This document shows positions 45,269 through 60,200 of a stretch of 64,000 bases of DNA, one piece after another. Each line of letters starts with the position of its first letter. The stretch's first letter is position 1. The stretch spans positions 18,657 to 82,656 of the forward strand of contig JASANE010019391.1 of NCBI GenBank assembly GCA_030248225.1. Reading direction: 5' to 3'. The position numbers and the translations under genes were made by a program. A model generated the notes under the pieces. It had not been told where the DNA came from. It worked only from the letters and a program-made list of their open reading frames with translations, and did not search any database. Source of the stretch: Trileptium ribeirensis (lineage: Eukaryota; Nematoda; Enoplea; Enoplida; Thoracostomopsidae).

Positions 45269-48200
45269 CTTAAAATTAATTATATTACAATATTAGTAAC
45301 ATTATTCACTATATACGTAACTTTTTTTACAACCAAAATAAGTTTTTACCGTGGTTTTACCAAATTTTAGGAAGTGAGCTAATACCGAGAAGTGATCTCC
45401 CTAATATTGCATGAGCGAGCAACAATGTGGCGAGTACTGTAGTCAGACAAAGCGAGCATATACCTCCAACAGAGCTAATATGAGCCGAAGCAGCCGTGCC
45501 CAACGAAATGATATCAATTTATTTGTGAACAGCGTGATATGATTTTATCCATGCATTATCCTCAATTTATGAGAGACGTCTAAACAGCGATTTTGGGGAA
45601 TTAATTTACATGCATATTATTACATTAGCGCGAAAAAGGGACTTTTACAATATTTTCATTTAGGGAAAGACGTACAATTATTTCCAAAATGAGTATGGGG
45701 TATCAAAGCTACGTTACTGTTAATATTAGCCAGTCATCCGTCAGAAATGAGCACTGTTCTCTCGATGTTCATATACGAGAAATTTCAAATTTTGTTTGAC
45801 CAAAGATCCACGAAATTTTAAAATTTGTTCGACTTATTCGCATATTTCGATTCCTGTTGGATGTTCGGAAGTTCGAAACTCAACAGACATCAATTTCTGG
45901 CCAGTACGACGCGAAATAGCCAATATTTTAAGTATTTATCGACCACACATTGTCGTGCATTTTTCTCTATTATTTATGAATTTCAAATGGTCTGGTTCAA
46001 TTCGAGTCACTTTTTCAATGGATGATGTCGCCTATGTGCAATGCTATTACTGCTGGCTTCACCAAGATCACAGATTTGAGATTTGAGTGTAAATATTTTC
46101 CGTGTTAGAATAATATTAAATTTTACTGTCATCGGCTGTTTCTTTGTAATCAAATGCAACATTTCATTAAGATGCAACGAAGAACAATTTAATTAATATG
46201 CATTAATCGAATTTATTAATCTTGCACTGGATATAAGTACTTCATGCTCTGAACTGGCTAGTCAATATTCGACGTGGTGCTAAACCCAACATTTTTACTG
46301 TAGCATCTCGTGACAAACAGGCGTTCAGCAACCATCGCAACGATAGTCCTACTAAGCGTCATAATATATTATGCACTTATTTTCCGTGATACAATGTTGG
46401 CCTCTCCACAGGATCAAGATTTTTCTTGGAGGGCATTGAGCTGGGGGAGGGGGCGGGCAGCTCCAACCTGAAAGAATTTACCCCAGGTTACCTAGCGGAA
46501 CAGTACACCTAGACCAGTCGGAGGTTTTGTAATTGCATTTTTAGTGTTTTCCATGTATATACAACATGTATATTGTTTTTGTTGCATATTTGTTATCTAA
46601 GTACTGAAAATGCCTATTTCTATTGGACGCTTCATTTTACTTAAAATTTTGTTGCAAATAGTCGAAGATGTATAATTGTTGAGTTTTATTATAGCCGTTT
46701 CCTGTTAGTACGACCGTTTTTTGTGTCATCTCAAAATACTTGAGGGGTGCTGTGGGTTGACCTTGAGTAAGCCAAAATTTCCCTAGAGGCATGACCTGGG
46801 GTAGTCGCCGAAATCATGGGAAGCTCGAATACCCTGGGCCCACTCTGTGGAGAGGCCAGCGGTGTATTGTAAAAATTAGTTTATTGCAAACATTGTGTCC
46901 AGCAGAGATCTTAACAACTTAATCACTAAAACCGCCATATGAACTAAAACATGAGGACTTATTTTCGGTAAGATATACTATTATTCCGGGCTCTTTAAAT
47001 TGGGGGAGCGGTGGGGGGCTGGCAGTTTCAAGTGCCCCTTGGCAAAAACCGAGTGCTCCCGCGTGATTACTAGGAAAATTTTGTGCCCCTCCTGGCTCAT
47101 CGCCTTTTGGCAAATTTTTTGTTTTCACTCGGAAAAAACGCCTCCAGAGTCTATACAATTTGACCTAAGCTTCTGTCCTGAAGCCAAAGATTTCGCAAAT
47201 TTTGTCAACTGCTTCAAAATGGCTTTTTCTCTATCAAACGCGTTTTAGCAGTCTTGCTACGAGTTATAACCGTTTTTCCCGTTGCAAAATGCCCCCTGGC
47301 AAAATCGGACGCCTCCGTTTCTGAACCAGGGCTCTCAGTTCATGCCCTCCCCCGGCGAAAATTTCAGCAATGGAGAGCCCAGTGTTATTTTTGTAAAATT
47401 ATGTTATTACAAAAAAATTTCTAGCATGAATCGAAAAAATATTAATAAGAAGCGTTCTGTTACTAACAAAAATAAGCTTATTTTTGGAGATTATTTTAAA
47501 ACTATGATATTAAGTTAAAAAGTTATTATTGTTTTCTAACAGTTGGATCTTTTTGGGATTAGCTAGCACATAAAGAGACACAGTAGAAAATACCAGTCCA
47601 TCATCTGTGGTTTTAACATAATATATTCACATCTTAAGCTGCAAACAGCAAACTACAACGGATGAAGTTAATATATATCATAATAATATTAGCCAAAATA
47701 TTTTAATCACCTAAACGTTGATAGTTACGTAAAACACATAAAATAAGAACTTATTAGTTCTTATTTGGAATCTATCTTCTTTAGGTTGCATGACTCAGAC
47801 CTTACTTTTAATTAATAGGTAATTTTTACATTCATACCTCGACGATTGTGTCCGAGGGCGCAATTTTCGTCATCCGTTGTGCAACATCAGGATCCCATCC
47901 ATTCTCAGATAAGTCATTTTGAGCTGACGGCATAAGATCCTGTAGACTGCAACGAGTAGCCATATGTGGAAATCCAAGCAAATTTTCTGGCAATTTTTGA
48001 ATGGACCCGTACGATACCCGTGCGTTGTTTCCAAAATCGACAAAAGACACATCTACTTCGTCACAGTCGGTTGAATTTTGCAGATCTAATTTATCGGACT
48101 TATCAATAACGCACCGGTATAGGAAACCGTCTTCGTACGGAGCTGCGTAGAGATTATCAGGCTTGACAGTAATGCTAACTTCACTGGCATCATCTGCCGT

Positions 48201-51200
48201 AGTAGCGGTAGGAAGCAACTGTAAGCTCGATGAAATTTCATTTATTACTTCCTGGTCCTCTAACCACTGGACATAAAAATCACATGGCGAATTCGCGTGG
48301 CAAAGATATGCGTGCCGTGTCTGTGAGCCCGATCCCTCTGGAGGAGACTCTAAGTAGCCATTGACCATTTCAGCACTAGCGCTACTCTCATCGTTTATGG
48401 TAACGTTCGTTGGATTAGTCGCGCGTGTAGCAAGTCCAGAATTCAATAGGACATCAGCGATTGAAATTTTTGACTGTGGGTCAAACAGAGAAACACGCAG
48501 CGGCAGCAAATCATAGTCGTGTGATGGCGTAGTACAGTGAATTTGTAAAACTATTTCCTGTTCCACATACTGTTGCATTTTGTCAACAGCTTCGCAAGGC
48601 CATTTAGTAGATCCAAGTAGCCCTTCTGGATCAGAAGTAGCAGATTTTGGTGGTTCAACCCCAGCTAAACAACAATGTGTTGCAAGTGGCGATATGGATT
48701 TCAACTCTTCTGGCATCGAGAATAATTCACGCGAAATATCTTCAATTTTGTCAGAATTGCCGTAATCAATATAATAAACCACAGCAGTTCGAGGCGCAGA
48801 ACTATTGTTATCAACAGTTGTTTCACTGACATCGTCAATCTTTAGTACTTTTGCTCGACAATATACACCTTGGAAGCGAGACACACACAATGCGCCAACA
48901 TGTGGATTTATTATTGCAGCAGCAGACTCAGGTGAAGCATCAAATTTACTAAGAGTCGAAGCTACTGCAGTAAACTTGTCAATGTCTTTGTCTTTGATCA
49001 CGTAAAAGGAATGTGGTGACTCAATATATTGCACGATAGCAGTAATCTGAGGTAATGTTGGTGCATTATTACCGGCTACTTTTGAAGATAAACCGGTTTC
49101 ACGATGTGCGGTCATATCGCCCTCGCTTAAGTCATTGCTGGAAATTTGTGGTCGCTCAGCGTAACCACGCTCTACCAAAAAATCGGACAAACTATCGCTT
49201 GTAGAAACTTTCTGGATTTCTACTTCCAGCGCCACGTTTCGGTTAGCCCTGATCATGTCAACGCTATCATTACTATTGAGTAGTCTAACGATAACTGTTT
49301 CAGCCTCAACAAATTCCTCCATTAATTCCAACGCTCGATCTGCCCATCCGTGATTAACTACAGTTTCGTCGTTTGAGACTTTTATAGAAGTCGGCAAAAT
49401 TTTAGCTAGACGACAATGGTATATCAATGGCGGTATGTTAACTATTTTGTTCGGTATCTGATATGCATCGGTTTTAGATATCTCTTCGCTGTTGCCGTAA
49501 TCCACATAAAACACACAAATAGTGTTCGTGTCGTCGTCAATAGATTCCACACGACCGCGGTAGTAGGCACCCTCATATTGTCCAATGCACATAGTTTCAC
49601 CTGGCACGATTTCTCCAAGCTTGCTGTCAGGATTTTCAGGATCTACTAAAAAATTGTCCAAACAAGAGCTAATATGATCAAGGCTATCTGAATCGCTCAA
49701 TTTCATTACCCAAAATGATTCCGGAGACTCTATGTAATTCACAACGGCGCTAAATACATTATCAGACGAACATGAAGCGTGACTATGTTCTTTGTCCATT
49801 TCCTCAACCATTAACGATGTTTCATTTGGCACAGCTTCAATGTTCCGCACCGCCGAAACTGCACCACGACCTTCACATCCTGGCAGAACATTGGAAATTA
49901 TTTCAACAGGTTGAACGATCTCCTGCTTACTTTCGTTTAATTTCGGACTTTCAATCGCCACATCATCTGCATTGTGTTCAGTAGAATCACTGACTTTCAA
50001 TGTTGCTACCACCATAGGATTCTTGACCTCCTCTGCCATTATGTAATCACGAACCGCGTTCTTATTTCCAATCGTACAAAATCCTTGTCGTTGCAATTCG
50101 TCGGCTATATCTAACTGTCCGCTGCAATCGTTTTCGGCTTCATCCGGGTTAGCATTATTTGTCATAAGGTCCACATAATAAGCATTACAGATTCGTCCGT
50201 TGAATGTAATCCGTAACGTACAATCCGTGCACTCTTGAAATTTATCGATAGCTTCGTTTGACCAGGACATGGCTGGACTTCCATTATTGTTGTTGGTATC
50301 GTTAGATGCAGCTGTCGGACTTCCGGATGGAGCAGCCAAAATTGTGCACCGGTAGGCTAGTGGAGGAGCTATTGCTGCAATGGCTGGGGTCATGTTCAGT
50401 AGATCGTCCCTGTTCACCCAATCGCTATTACCATAATCAACATAATGTACTTCCACAAGAGGATCGTGTACCTTATCAACCGAAGATCGTGTTACTGTCG
50501 CACGGTAGTAAAGCGCTTCGAAACAAGCTATGCAAGGCGTTCCGGCTCTTATTGGCTCGCCCAAACGTGTCGCGGAATAGGACCGTAGCGATTCTCCAAG
50601 AATTGCAAGAGTTTCCTTGTCGCGATCCAATTGAACATAAAATAAATTCGGTGTGGTAACAGCAGATACATAGCCTTTTTCTGTTTCGCCAGCAGAGATG
50701 TTAGGCTGGGATGGAAGAACGGGCACGCTTGACTTCGCCGAGATAGCCCATCCCATAGCTAGTAAGTGTCCGGAAACATCAAGCTCTGTTTTGTTATTGT
50801 CATCTGTCACTGTAGTTCTCAAGATTTTAGCGACACATGTGATCTGACAGGAGCTGTTCGAGTCGGTAACGACACACCGCTGTAAAAACTGAATAGTAAC
50901 AAATTCGTCTTCCATCAATCCTTCTAAGAACGCGAAGCACTCTGGGTGCCATCGATTTTGTGGCACGTTTTCATTTGTGTCCACTTCTTTTCTAGCGGCT
51001 AGCGGAATACCATTACTGTCAGCAAGCGAAACTTTAATAGCCAATGCCGGAGTCTGCCGCAAAACATCATGCTGTCCAATTTCTAGCAAATTGTCATCAT
51101 CGACACCCTTAATAACATTACCATAGTCAACACATCGAACAGCATACGACCCGGCTTCGCTTGGAACGCTGCTTCCACAACAACCAGTTACATCAGTAAC

Positions 51201-54200
51201 AACGGCACGACAAGGTGATCCATCATATATGGCTATGCAGGGCGTTCCGCGACTAACCGGTTTTTTTAGCTTTTCGCATTTCGATAAGTCTGTGAAATGA
51301 ATATCGCAAACATTAGCAATGGCCTGTAGGCTGTCAGTAACGGAGTCAAGTTGAATCCATATTTCGGACGGGTCCTCAACGTGCACAACATAGGCCTTCA
51401 ATGGTTTTGTGTTAGCTCCAACAGCATTTTTAGGCAGTGCTAGCTGGCGATAACCGAGTGATGCAAGGCCAGCATCAGCTAAATGCGCAGACATTAGTTT
51501 TCCGTGTATTTTTAGGCGCACTAAGTAGGCAGATTCGTGCGGCTCTTCGTTAATTTCGTTGCCTTTCGATGTATCACCAGAAATAGTTGAAGTATCAATC
51601 ATTTTACAAAGAAATAGCAGGCGACCTGGTTCGTCTTGACCGATAGTTTCTTCAGTAAACGCTGTACATGACGCCTCTGCCCAGTTGTCCTTAGTTGCAC
51701 TATTATTACGGTTTGCGATAGGCACTTCGTTTGTCGACGATTCCAGTGGAAATGTTCCTTCAAGTATACATCGTACTGCTAATCGCGGTTCGTCGAACAA
51801 ATCATTATCCATGGGACTGTACAGATCTTTAACGGGGACAGTCTCACTATTTCCCCAATCGATGTAAAAAATCGAGGCCTTTTGACCACCCGGTAAGACG
51901 GAGCATACCACCGCTCGATACCAAGCATTTTCAAATTTTGTTACGACATTAAGCCCGCGGTGAACGTTTTTAGCTGGACTGCCCAAAAACCTAACAAGCA
52001 TACCAGAAACACGATCAAATTGTGCCTTGAATTTGCGCGGCTGAACGTAGAATCGTGACGGGCTCTCAATATAAGATAGTGCTACATCTTCTAAAACACT
52101 CAACGTAACACGGAGTTCCTTAACAGAATCAGCAGTAGATTCTGGCTTTGACGACCATTGTTGTTCCTGACCACCTATCGATTTCGTGGAGTACCCACCG
52201 CTGTCCTTTGTATCTGTATTCCATGTGGGTCGACTACTAGGAGGCCTGGAATTGTTAAACCCGTTAGCGCTACCAGCACTTTTATTCGCAAAAGATCGAT
52301 TGTTGTTACGATCAAATGACGAATTACTGATGTTGCTATTCTCTCGACGGTGTCCAAATCCTCCTCCAGCTCCTTCGTTGCTCCGTTCAATTCCACTGTT
52401 TCGAGAACCTCGACGATCCTCATTACCACCAAATTTCTTGCTAGCACCACCGCCGTAGCCATTGTCGCTGCCGCGCTTGTCCTGCAAAAAATTCCAGAAA
52501 GGGGTCAATAAGATTCAACTCACTTATAAAAATTTCATGCAAAATTAAAATGCCATGGAATTCGATAAAACGATTTCCAACAGGCCATCATTGGCTTTTA
52601 AAGTAACTTTAATCAATAAGGGCATGCATAATTTGTCTGTCCAATTGTGGTGTATCCACTATAACTAGTAACTCGCAAGTAAGGGTGAAACGGAGCAAGC
52701 GTGGTTTCATTTAGTGGTAATTTTGTGAAAATCACCTTGTACCAGGCTTTGTGTTTGATGTATAAACTAAACCACAGCAACCCTGAACCCACTGAAAGCT
52801 CTAAGATCCATCGAAAACAACTGAAAACACACGAAGTATCCGTGCTAATCTCCAAATAATCGAAACATCGTATTCAACATGCGTAGAAATCTATGTCTAT
52901 AGACCATTCTTGCAGACCTACAAACAATAAATAACCAAACAAATGAAAAATCACTACATTTTGAAAATCGGGTTTGTCGATAATAAAACCCTTGAAACCC
53001 CGTTAGTCATGTTTGACTTTAAATAGCAAAACCATGGCAATCAGCGTGCTTGATAGTCTAATAGACACTGGCTGTAAGGTAAAAACGCTAAGCAATATAC
53101 CGAAATTAGAAAAAACACTTTCTGGAAAATGGTCGACGAGCAACTATTTAGACCCACAGCGGCCCAGGGAGTGGTGCCACAAAAAAGTCTCATGGTCAGC
53201 AAAGTTGAAGATTGCGATGAGCTGATTCTGGATGGCGGTCTCGGTGTTTCAATGTGAAGCCTGTGTCGCGAAATATGGGCTGAGAAAGACTGGTACCCTT
53301 ATGGCTGAATTTGACAAAGAGCCCTTAAAACTTGTTTTTGTCATTTTTACCCCGAACCCTGGGGCACATCCACATCACTTTTACTGTCGAATAAAAAATT
53401 TTTATTAAAATCCGTCCACCCGAAGATGAGATATGCGTGACAGAAAAAGACAAAAACAAATTTCACGATCGCCTAGCGAAAGCACTCAGGCTAAACTTCG
53501 CTCGCTCCGTTTTAATTATTTTTCTGCCATATTATGCGTGAGTCCAAATTTAGGTGCGTACTCCTGGGTTGAGCTTTTGTCAAATCAGTTCACGAGCGTG
53601 AAAACGAAGAACGCGAACAAATAACGATTTTTCCCTTTTGTACACGTACACGATTTGCGATACAGCAACGCGTAAACGCTGATCGCGGGCACTATTTTAT
53701 AATTTAGCATCGCATTTTGCTGACCAAAGACAAGTGAAAACGTGATCACCAATCGCGTTTTTTTCTCGTACGCTATAATATACAGATAGACCGCAAACAT
53801 AATTATTGTCTGATTCAGAATGTCAATAGGTGAACGCGGACAAACGTGCATAATAAATTACAAATTAATGCACAATAATGTTGAGATAAATTTGAAAGTA
53901 GATAATTATAAGCTAGAACTGCTAGTGGGGTATGCCCACCGGGGTTATTTTAGAGGGGGGAAGGGGGGGGGCGACCCCAAGGATCGGCTTCCCCCCCTCC
54001 CGGCGAGCTCCCCCCTAGACACCGATCCCTACTTTTCGCAAAATGACCCCTTAAAATTTACGTTTTTTTCAAAAAAGTGACCCCTTAAGGGGTCACTAGA
54101 AAATTTCTAACTCATATACAGGCATATCGTAGGCTAAACGATCAACTATTTGGTCACCAAACCTAAAATATGCACGTATACTATATATTATGGCCAAAAA

Positions 54201-57200
54201 CTGAAAAAACCAGCGCCACAGAGGTATGTTGGGACACCTAAAAGAAAAATGTATTAATTTTTATAAAATTACTGACAGCTTAAGGGGTCGTGACCCCTAG
54301 CTTCCGAAATGACCCCTTAGGGGTCAGTAAATTTTTCCCTTTACTTACCCCTATCTGGGAGAGCCTAAAATAACCCCGGTGCCCACAGTGAAAATGCTAT
54401 TACTGTGAAATTTTCGTTTCGGTTCCTGTCAAATTGCCTAAACTAAAATAAAGGTGAATATAGCAAAACCGATTCTATAGTAATTTTTTATTCTTCACAA
54501 GCGGTTTCATTATGAGCACATCCTATTTTACTTACACAATCTATTTTAGACGCAATTTCTAAACGTTGTACTATCTCAAATAACACACATACTACGTACT
54601 AATAACTAGATACTCGAGAAGCGTATATCAGAGCCAGCGTTATGCTCTACACTAAATGAGACGCAGTAACATCATGTATGACGTAATTTAGAGAGTGATG
54701 AATTGTGGACGATATTTTCTTCATACTGATGGAACAATAATGACTGCATGCACGCCATTACCGGGAGACAAAAATAAAACGAACACCCAAGCATAGAACA
54801 AGGTAACAATATACAGTATTGACCAAACATAAGTGCAAAATAATCGATCAAAATTTCGATCGGTTCCGATTAAACGAAATTTAGATCGATTTCGATTAAA
54901 CGAAATTTCGATCGATGTCGATTTTAGTGCAATTAAATAAATCTCAAATTTATAAAGTTTCGATTATTTTGATTAGAACAAAATTTCAATCAACTGCGAT
55001 TCAACGAAATTTTAATCGATTGCTATTGCGATCGTTTTCGATTGCGCATATTTTTGGCCAATTAATCTAGGTTTGAAACAAGGAAATAAAAGCATTTAAC
55101 AAGATAAATAATCCCATAACCTGCTGTTCGCCTGCAACAAACACGGGTTAGCTTAGTCAAAATTCTGAAAATGTCGTCGAGAAAATTTTCAGCTTTATCT
55201 CGAAATTCGATTATGAAAATGACACATAACCACGTTACTGATCTACACGAGAGGCTCCTGCATAGTGGTTTCCACCGAAGTATATTTCAAAATGTCTAAG
55301 AACAAAACATGGACAAAATGACAAAGTACTGAACTGGCGATCAAAACGGATTTTTGACATAATTGGTTAGAAACTGTTGAAGCAGCGCAAACTCTCAGCT
55401 ACATGCACAGAATAATTAAATTTTAATGCTGACGGGTTTGATAAAAAAATTGCTAAAATCCGTCAACCCAGTGATGATGTATTTGTGGCTCAATTTTAAT
55501 ACAAGCAATTTTTATTTTAAAGCTATGTTTTTGACTATTACCAGTGCTGGCCTGTCCACAGTCCTCGAAAAGTGGGTTCGGGAATTCCGGGGGCCCATGT
55601 TCATTCTTGGTGGAAATTTTAAAGTGGGGTGAATAAATTTCGATTAAAAATACTAAATATTCCCATATTTTCATGTATTTTACTGTCGTGCATGTATTTT
55701 CTAGCTATACTAATGACTCTATGGAGATTGTAGAACGCAATGAAGCATAGGTACGCATACACCTTTTGCGAGCACAGCCAATCAGCTATCGATAGCATAC
55801 GTTGATATGCTATATGTGGATATCATACAATACGGCGCAAGTTAGCACGAAAATAACACCGGCAATAAGTTTCCCATGCCCGACAATCCCCTAGTGCAAG
55901 CTATCAGCCTCCCAGGACGTCACAATAAAACTAGTGATTCTATCTAGATTACAGAACCTAGTGAAGTATAGGTACACCTACACCTTTTGCATGCACAGCC
56001 AATCAGCTCTTGATAACATACGTCGATATGCTATATGTGAATATCACATAATACCGCACAAGTTTGAAAAAACTAACACCGGCACTAAGTTTGCCATGCC
56101 CGAAAACCCCCCAAGTCCAAGCTATCAGCCTCCCAGGACGTCCCAATAAAATTGGGAATTTTGGGTCGATGAACCATAGGGGCGCCATACCCCCGTACCC
56201 ATGGATCACAGAACGAAAACAGTACCGGCAATGAATTTGCCATGCCCGAAAATCTCCAAGTGAAACTTTCCAGCCGCCCAGGGCGTCAGAACAAATTTTC
56301 AAATTTTGGGTCGAAGAACCATTACGGCCCATACCTCAAACCCCATAATTCTAGAACCGGAGCCGTAATCAAAAAACAAAAGAGGCATCGGCATTTGTCA
56401 TTTTACTATGAAATAAAACCAACCGGAGAAAAAAATTCGAAAGTTGAGATAAATATAACCTTGCTTCCGTGACGGGTATTAAAAAACCCTAATTTTGACC
56501 TCTGACCCCGAATCATAGGGCGTCATGCCCCCATACCCATGGAACCGTAGGTCACAAACCAAAACCAGCATTGGCAGTGAGTTTCCCAAGCCCTAAAACC
56601 CCCAGGTGAAACTTATCAGCCGCCCAAGACGTCAAAACAAATTTTCAAATTTTGGGTCGAGGAATCATTTGGGCGCCATACCCCCCGTAACTCGAACCCC
56701 ATAAATCCAGAACCAGAGCATTAATCGAAAAACAAAAAAGAGGCATCGCCATTTATCATTTTACTGTGAAATAAAACCATCCAGAGAAAAAAATCGAAAG
56801 TTAAGAAAAAAATCGAAAGTTAAGATAAATCCGTGAAGGGTACTACAATGGGGTAAAATGGGGCAAAAACCCACATTTTGACCCCTGACCCCGGAACCAC
56901 CCCCAAATCAAAAAACGCTCGGGAATGTACACGATAAATCGACTGTACCGGTTCGAATGAACCCAAGATCATGAAAATCAGTTAAGTCGTTCCCGAGTTT
57001 TGACCGATGATACACAGACGGAATTTGAAAAATTTCACACCTGCAACACACAATCTCCGCTACGAGTTACTATGTTCTGATTAAGTATTTTGAATCTCTG
57101 AACCATGAGGGCGCCACACCGCCGTACCCGTGGAACCATGGGTCGCAGAGCAAAATCAACAGCAATGAGTTTCCCATGCCCGAAACCCCTCAAATAAAAC

Positions 57201-60200
57201 TTTTCAGCCGCATATGACGTTAGAACAAATTTTCGAGTTTTGGGTTGAGGAACCACGATGGTGCCATACCTCAAACCCCATAACTCCAGCACCGGAGACT
57301 TGATCGAAAAACAAAAACAAAAAAGAGACATTGTCATTTACAATTTTACTATGAAATAAATCCAGCCAGAGAAAAATTCCAAAATTAAGATAAAAATAAC
57401 CTTGCTTCAGTGAAGGTACTACAATGGGGCAAAAGACCTACATTTTAACCCCTGACCCCGAAATAGACCCCAAATCAAAAATGGATCGGGGATGTACACG
57501 GTAAATCGACTATGGTGGTTCGAATGAATCCAAGACCATAAAAACCTGTTACATCGTTCCCGAGATATGGCCAATCACATACACACAGACAGAATTTAAG
57601 AGCTTTCACCCTTGCAACACACAACCTTCACTACATTACACTACGTTCTGGAAACGATGTTTTAGCATCAGAAATGTGTTAATTAGTGTTTAAAATAAAA
57701 ACAAATTGCAAACAAAAATATAAATTTTCAAACAAAATTTTTTTGGGAGTGGGCCGAGTGGGGAAGCAGACATGGGGTCCCTCACCCTTGTTGTGGACAG
57801 GCCAGCCATTATGCAGTTGTAATTTTGATTATAGCAAAAATTTTATTACGATTTCGTTTCAAATTGACTTGACTGTAAAATTTAGCAACTCGTAACACTT
57901 TTGAGACTTAAATATAATGATTGATATTTGATATTTTGAGATGTTGCAATTCGCCACCACAGGTTAATACATTGAGATTTTACGGAGGACCGGGTCGGCC
58001 ACTGTTTTACCAGCTATGCGTTTCCGACAAATTACGCTCTAGGACTTAATTAACACCAATCACCATTTTACAGTTTAAAGTCATAATACAATGTTCTTTT
58101 ACATCTCCCAGCGCAAACAATGGTTAATATTAGTCTTAGTTCATGTCGCGTAGTGAATATTAAATTGCAGCAATATATTAAATAGACGACAATATAACTT
58201 CCAATCCCAAACCAAGTATTGCCAGTGCCCTTGTTTAAAATACAGCCATGAACAATGGCCTACTAACCATACAACAGGGCTTAAAACAATGAAGCTATTA
58301 ACTATACCTACCGTGTTATTGCTGTTATATCTTGTTCCACTACTGCTATTGTAATTATTATTGTTATTGTATCGGCCTCTTTGTTCACGGTATCCGCTGT
58401 CGCTACGACGCTCATAATTATTCGTTTGATGGCGACCTGTGCCACCAAATTTATCACCTAAAACAAAACCGACGGTTTATTACAGAAATTCATTATACCG
58501 TAGCTTCTATTTATTATAGCGTATATTGAATGTGCTTATAGTGAAAATGCTATTACAGTGAAAGTTCCGTTTTATCACGGCTCAATTGTCTAAACTGAGG
58601 TACATAAAAGTTTGTTTACGTACGAATTCATATGCACACAGATCGGGCGTCTGATACATTATATAACAAAACGATCGATCTGAGCAAAGGCCCGGTCTTT
58701 GGATTATGCTACATTACATAGTGGGTCCAACAGAATTAGCAACAAAATAAAAGGCGACTGACATTTTCCAAACAAAGACAACTTTTAAGCTAGTTATATT
58801 AAAACAAACATGTTACCTTACAAACTTCGTGCTACAGATTGATTTGCTTTCGCCTAGATTTTTCTTCTCATGATATCTCAAAACTTCATGTTTTTATATC
58901 GGGCCTTTGCTCAGATTGGCGACAAAATTTCTAAGACCAGTTTCAGATTTGGGTTCCGTTTTAATTTAACGACTAATTTTAAGTAGAGTTAAATAAATAA
59001 GTTTTATTTTAGTTCCGGTTGCTTGTTCCGGTACCGCTAATAGATAGTACATACGTACAGCACTGGCGGAAAATGACTACGAACCATCGAATAATAATGA
59101 AGCAATCTGCGATCTAAACCCTCTACAAAAGCAATACACGATCAGCTATCCAACAAATTTGAAAACGCGCCGAAACCTTCCAACACATTTCGAGCCAATT
59201 CGATCGCGTTTCCCACAAAATTTGAAATTTCTTTAACGAAAACTGGTCGGTACTGTAGTAGTACAATCAACATCGAGCTATGTTCTCGATGCCACAACTT
59301 GTTGTTTTACTTAGAACGTGCAATAGCTGCGTCTACGGAGGAATGCCAGACAAGATTAATAGAAACGACGTAACGAAACTAACAATTATTTTTGCTCAGT
59401 ATAGGTGTGGAACTACCCGCTGAAACTCTTCGGTCAGCGAATTTTCAACTATCATGAAAATTCTACTTTATTTAATGTAAATTAAAAACAAAAATTACAA
59501 CATACAAAACCAGAAAACATTTGGAAAACCAACATCTATTATCCACCACGAGATATAACATAGAAAAAAACATGATGGAAATTCGTTTGGCCCGTCGATG
59601 TAACAGAGTAACGGTAGTTGAGAAAAACTGTCGTTTGCTAAATGGTCTATGCTGTACTATTATTACGAAACTTATTACAAAGCTGTTGTTTTCTAAATGG
59701 TCTCCGCTGTACTTGGAAAACGAAATGTGCAGTGCGACCAAAGAAGAATGTCCCTTTTCTTAATAAGAATAAGAAAGAATAATTAAAGTGCGAGAAGCGA
59801 GCAAACTTGGAGCAAGCAGTCGACATTTCTAGTGGGTATTGACTAAACTGTTGCTACGGCTATTATTATTGTTCGAAAACCTCTATAAGGCGTAGTATAA
59901 TTGGGCCGCCAATAGTCTTTGCGCTATATCAATAGCATTCTAAGAAACTCGTTATCCAGCAACCGTTGAATAACCTTGCAACTTTTCGTTCCTTCAGAGT
60001 AAATACATACATTTGCAAACAGAATTAATAACAAATTTTGTGGACGCGAGCAGTTCGCAAAAAATTAACAGCTGTTTAATTGCTATTCGCGAACTGTTTG
60101 TGAAATTGTAAGGCCCCCAATATAGTTTTATAATGCAAATTTCCTGAACCCGATACTGAAACAATATCGAAAACACAGCTCTCGCCACGAATAGACCCAC

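Larger units (their letters stand above)
52482..58311 (-). other. Large intron of the Tudor gene, rich in repeats
   Basis: 5.8 kb between donor 58311 (gtaggtat) and acceptor 52482. It holds a gaaacggagcgagcg element (52685-53515), a poly-G/C MITE (53937-54381), a gatcgatt short repeat (54843-55045) and a 2.3-kb inverted-repeat-bounded block of complex repeats (55546-57806). No exon-like sequence was seen inside. Confidence 0.75.
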
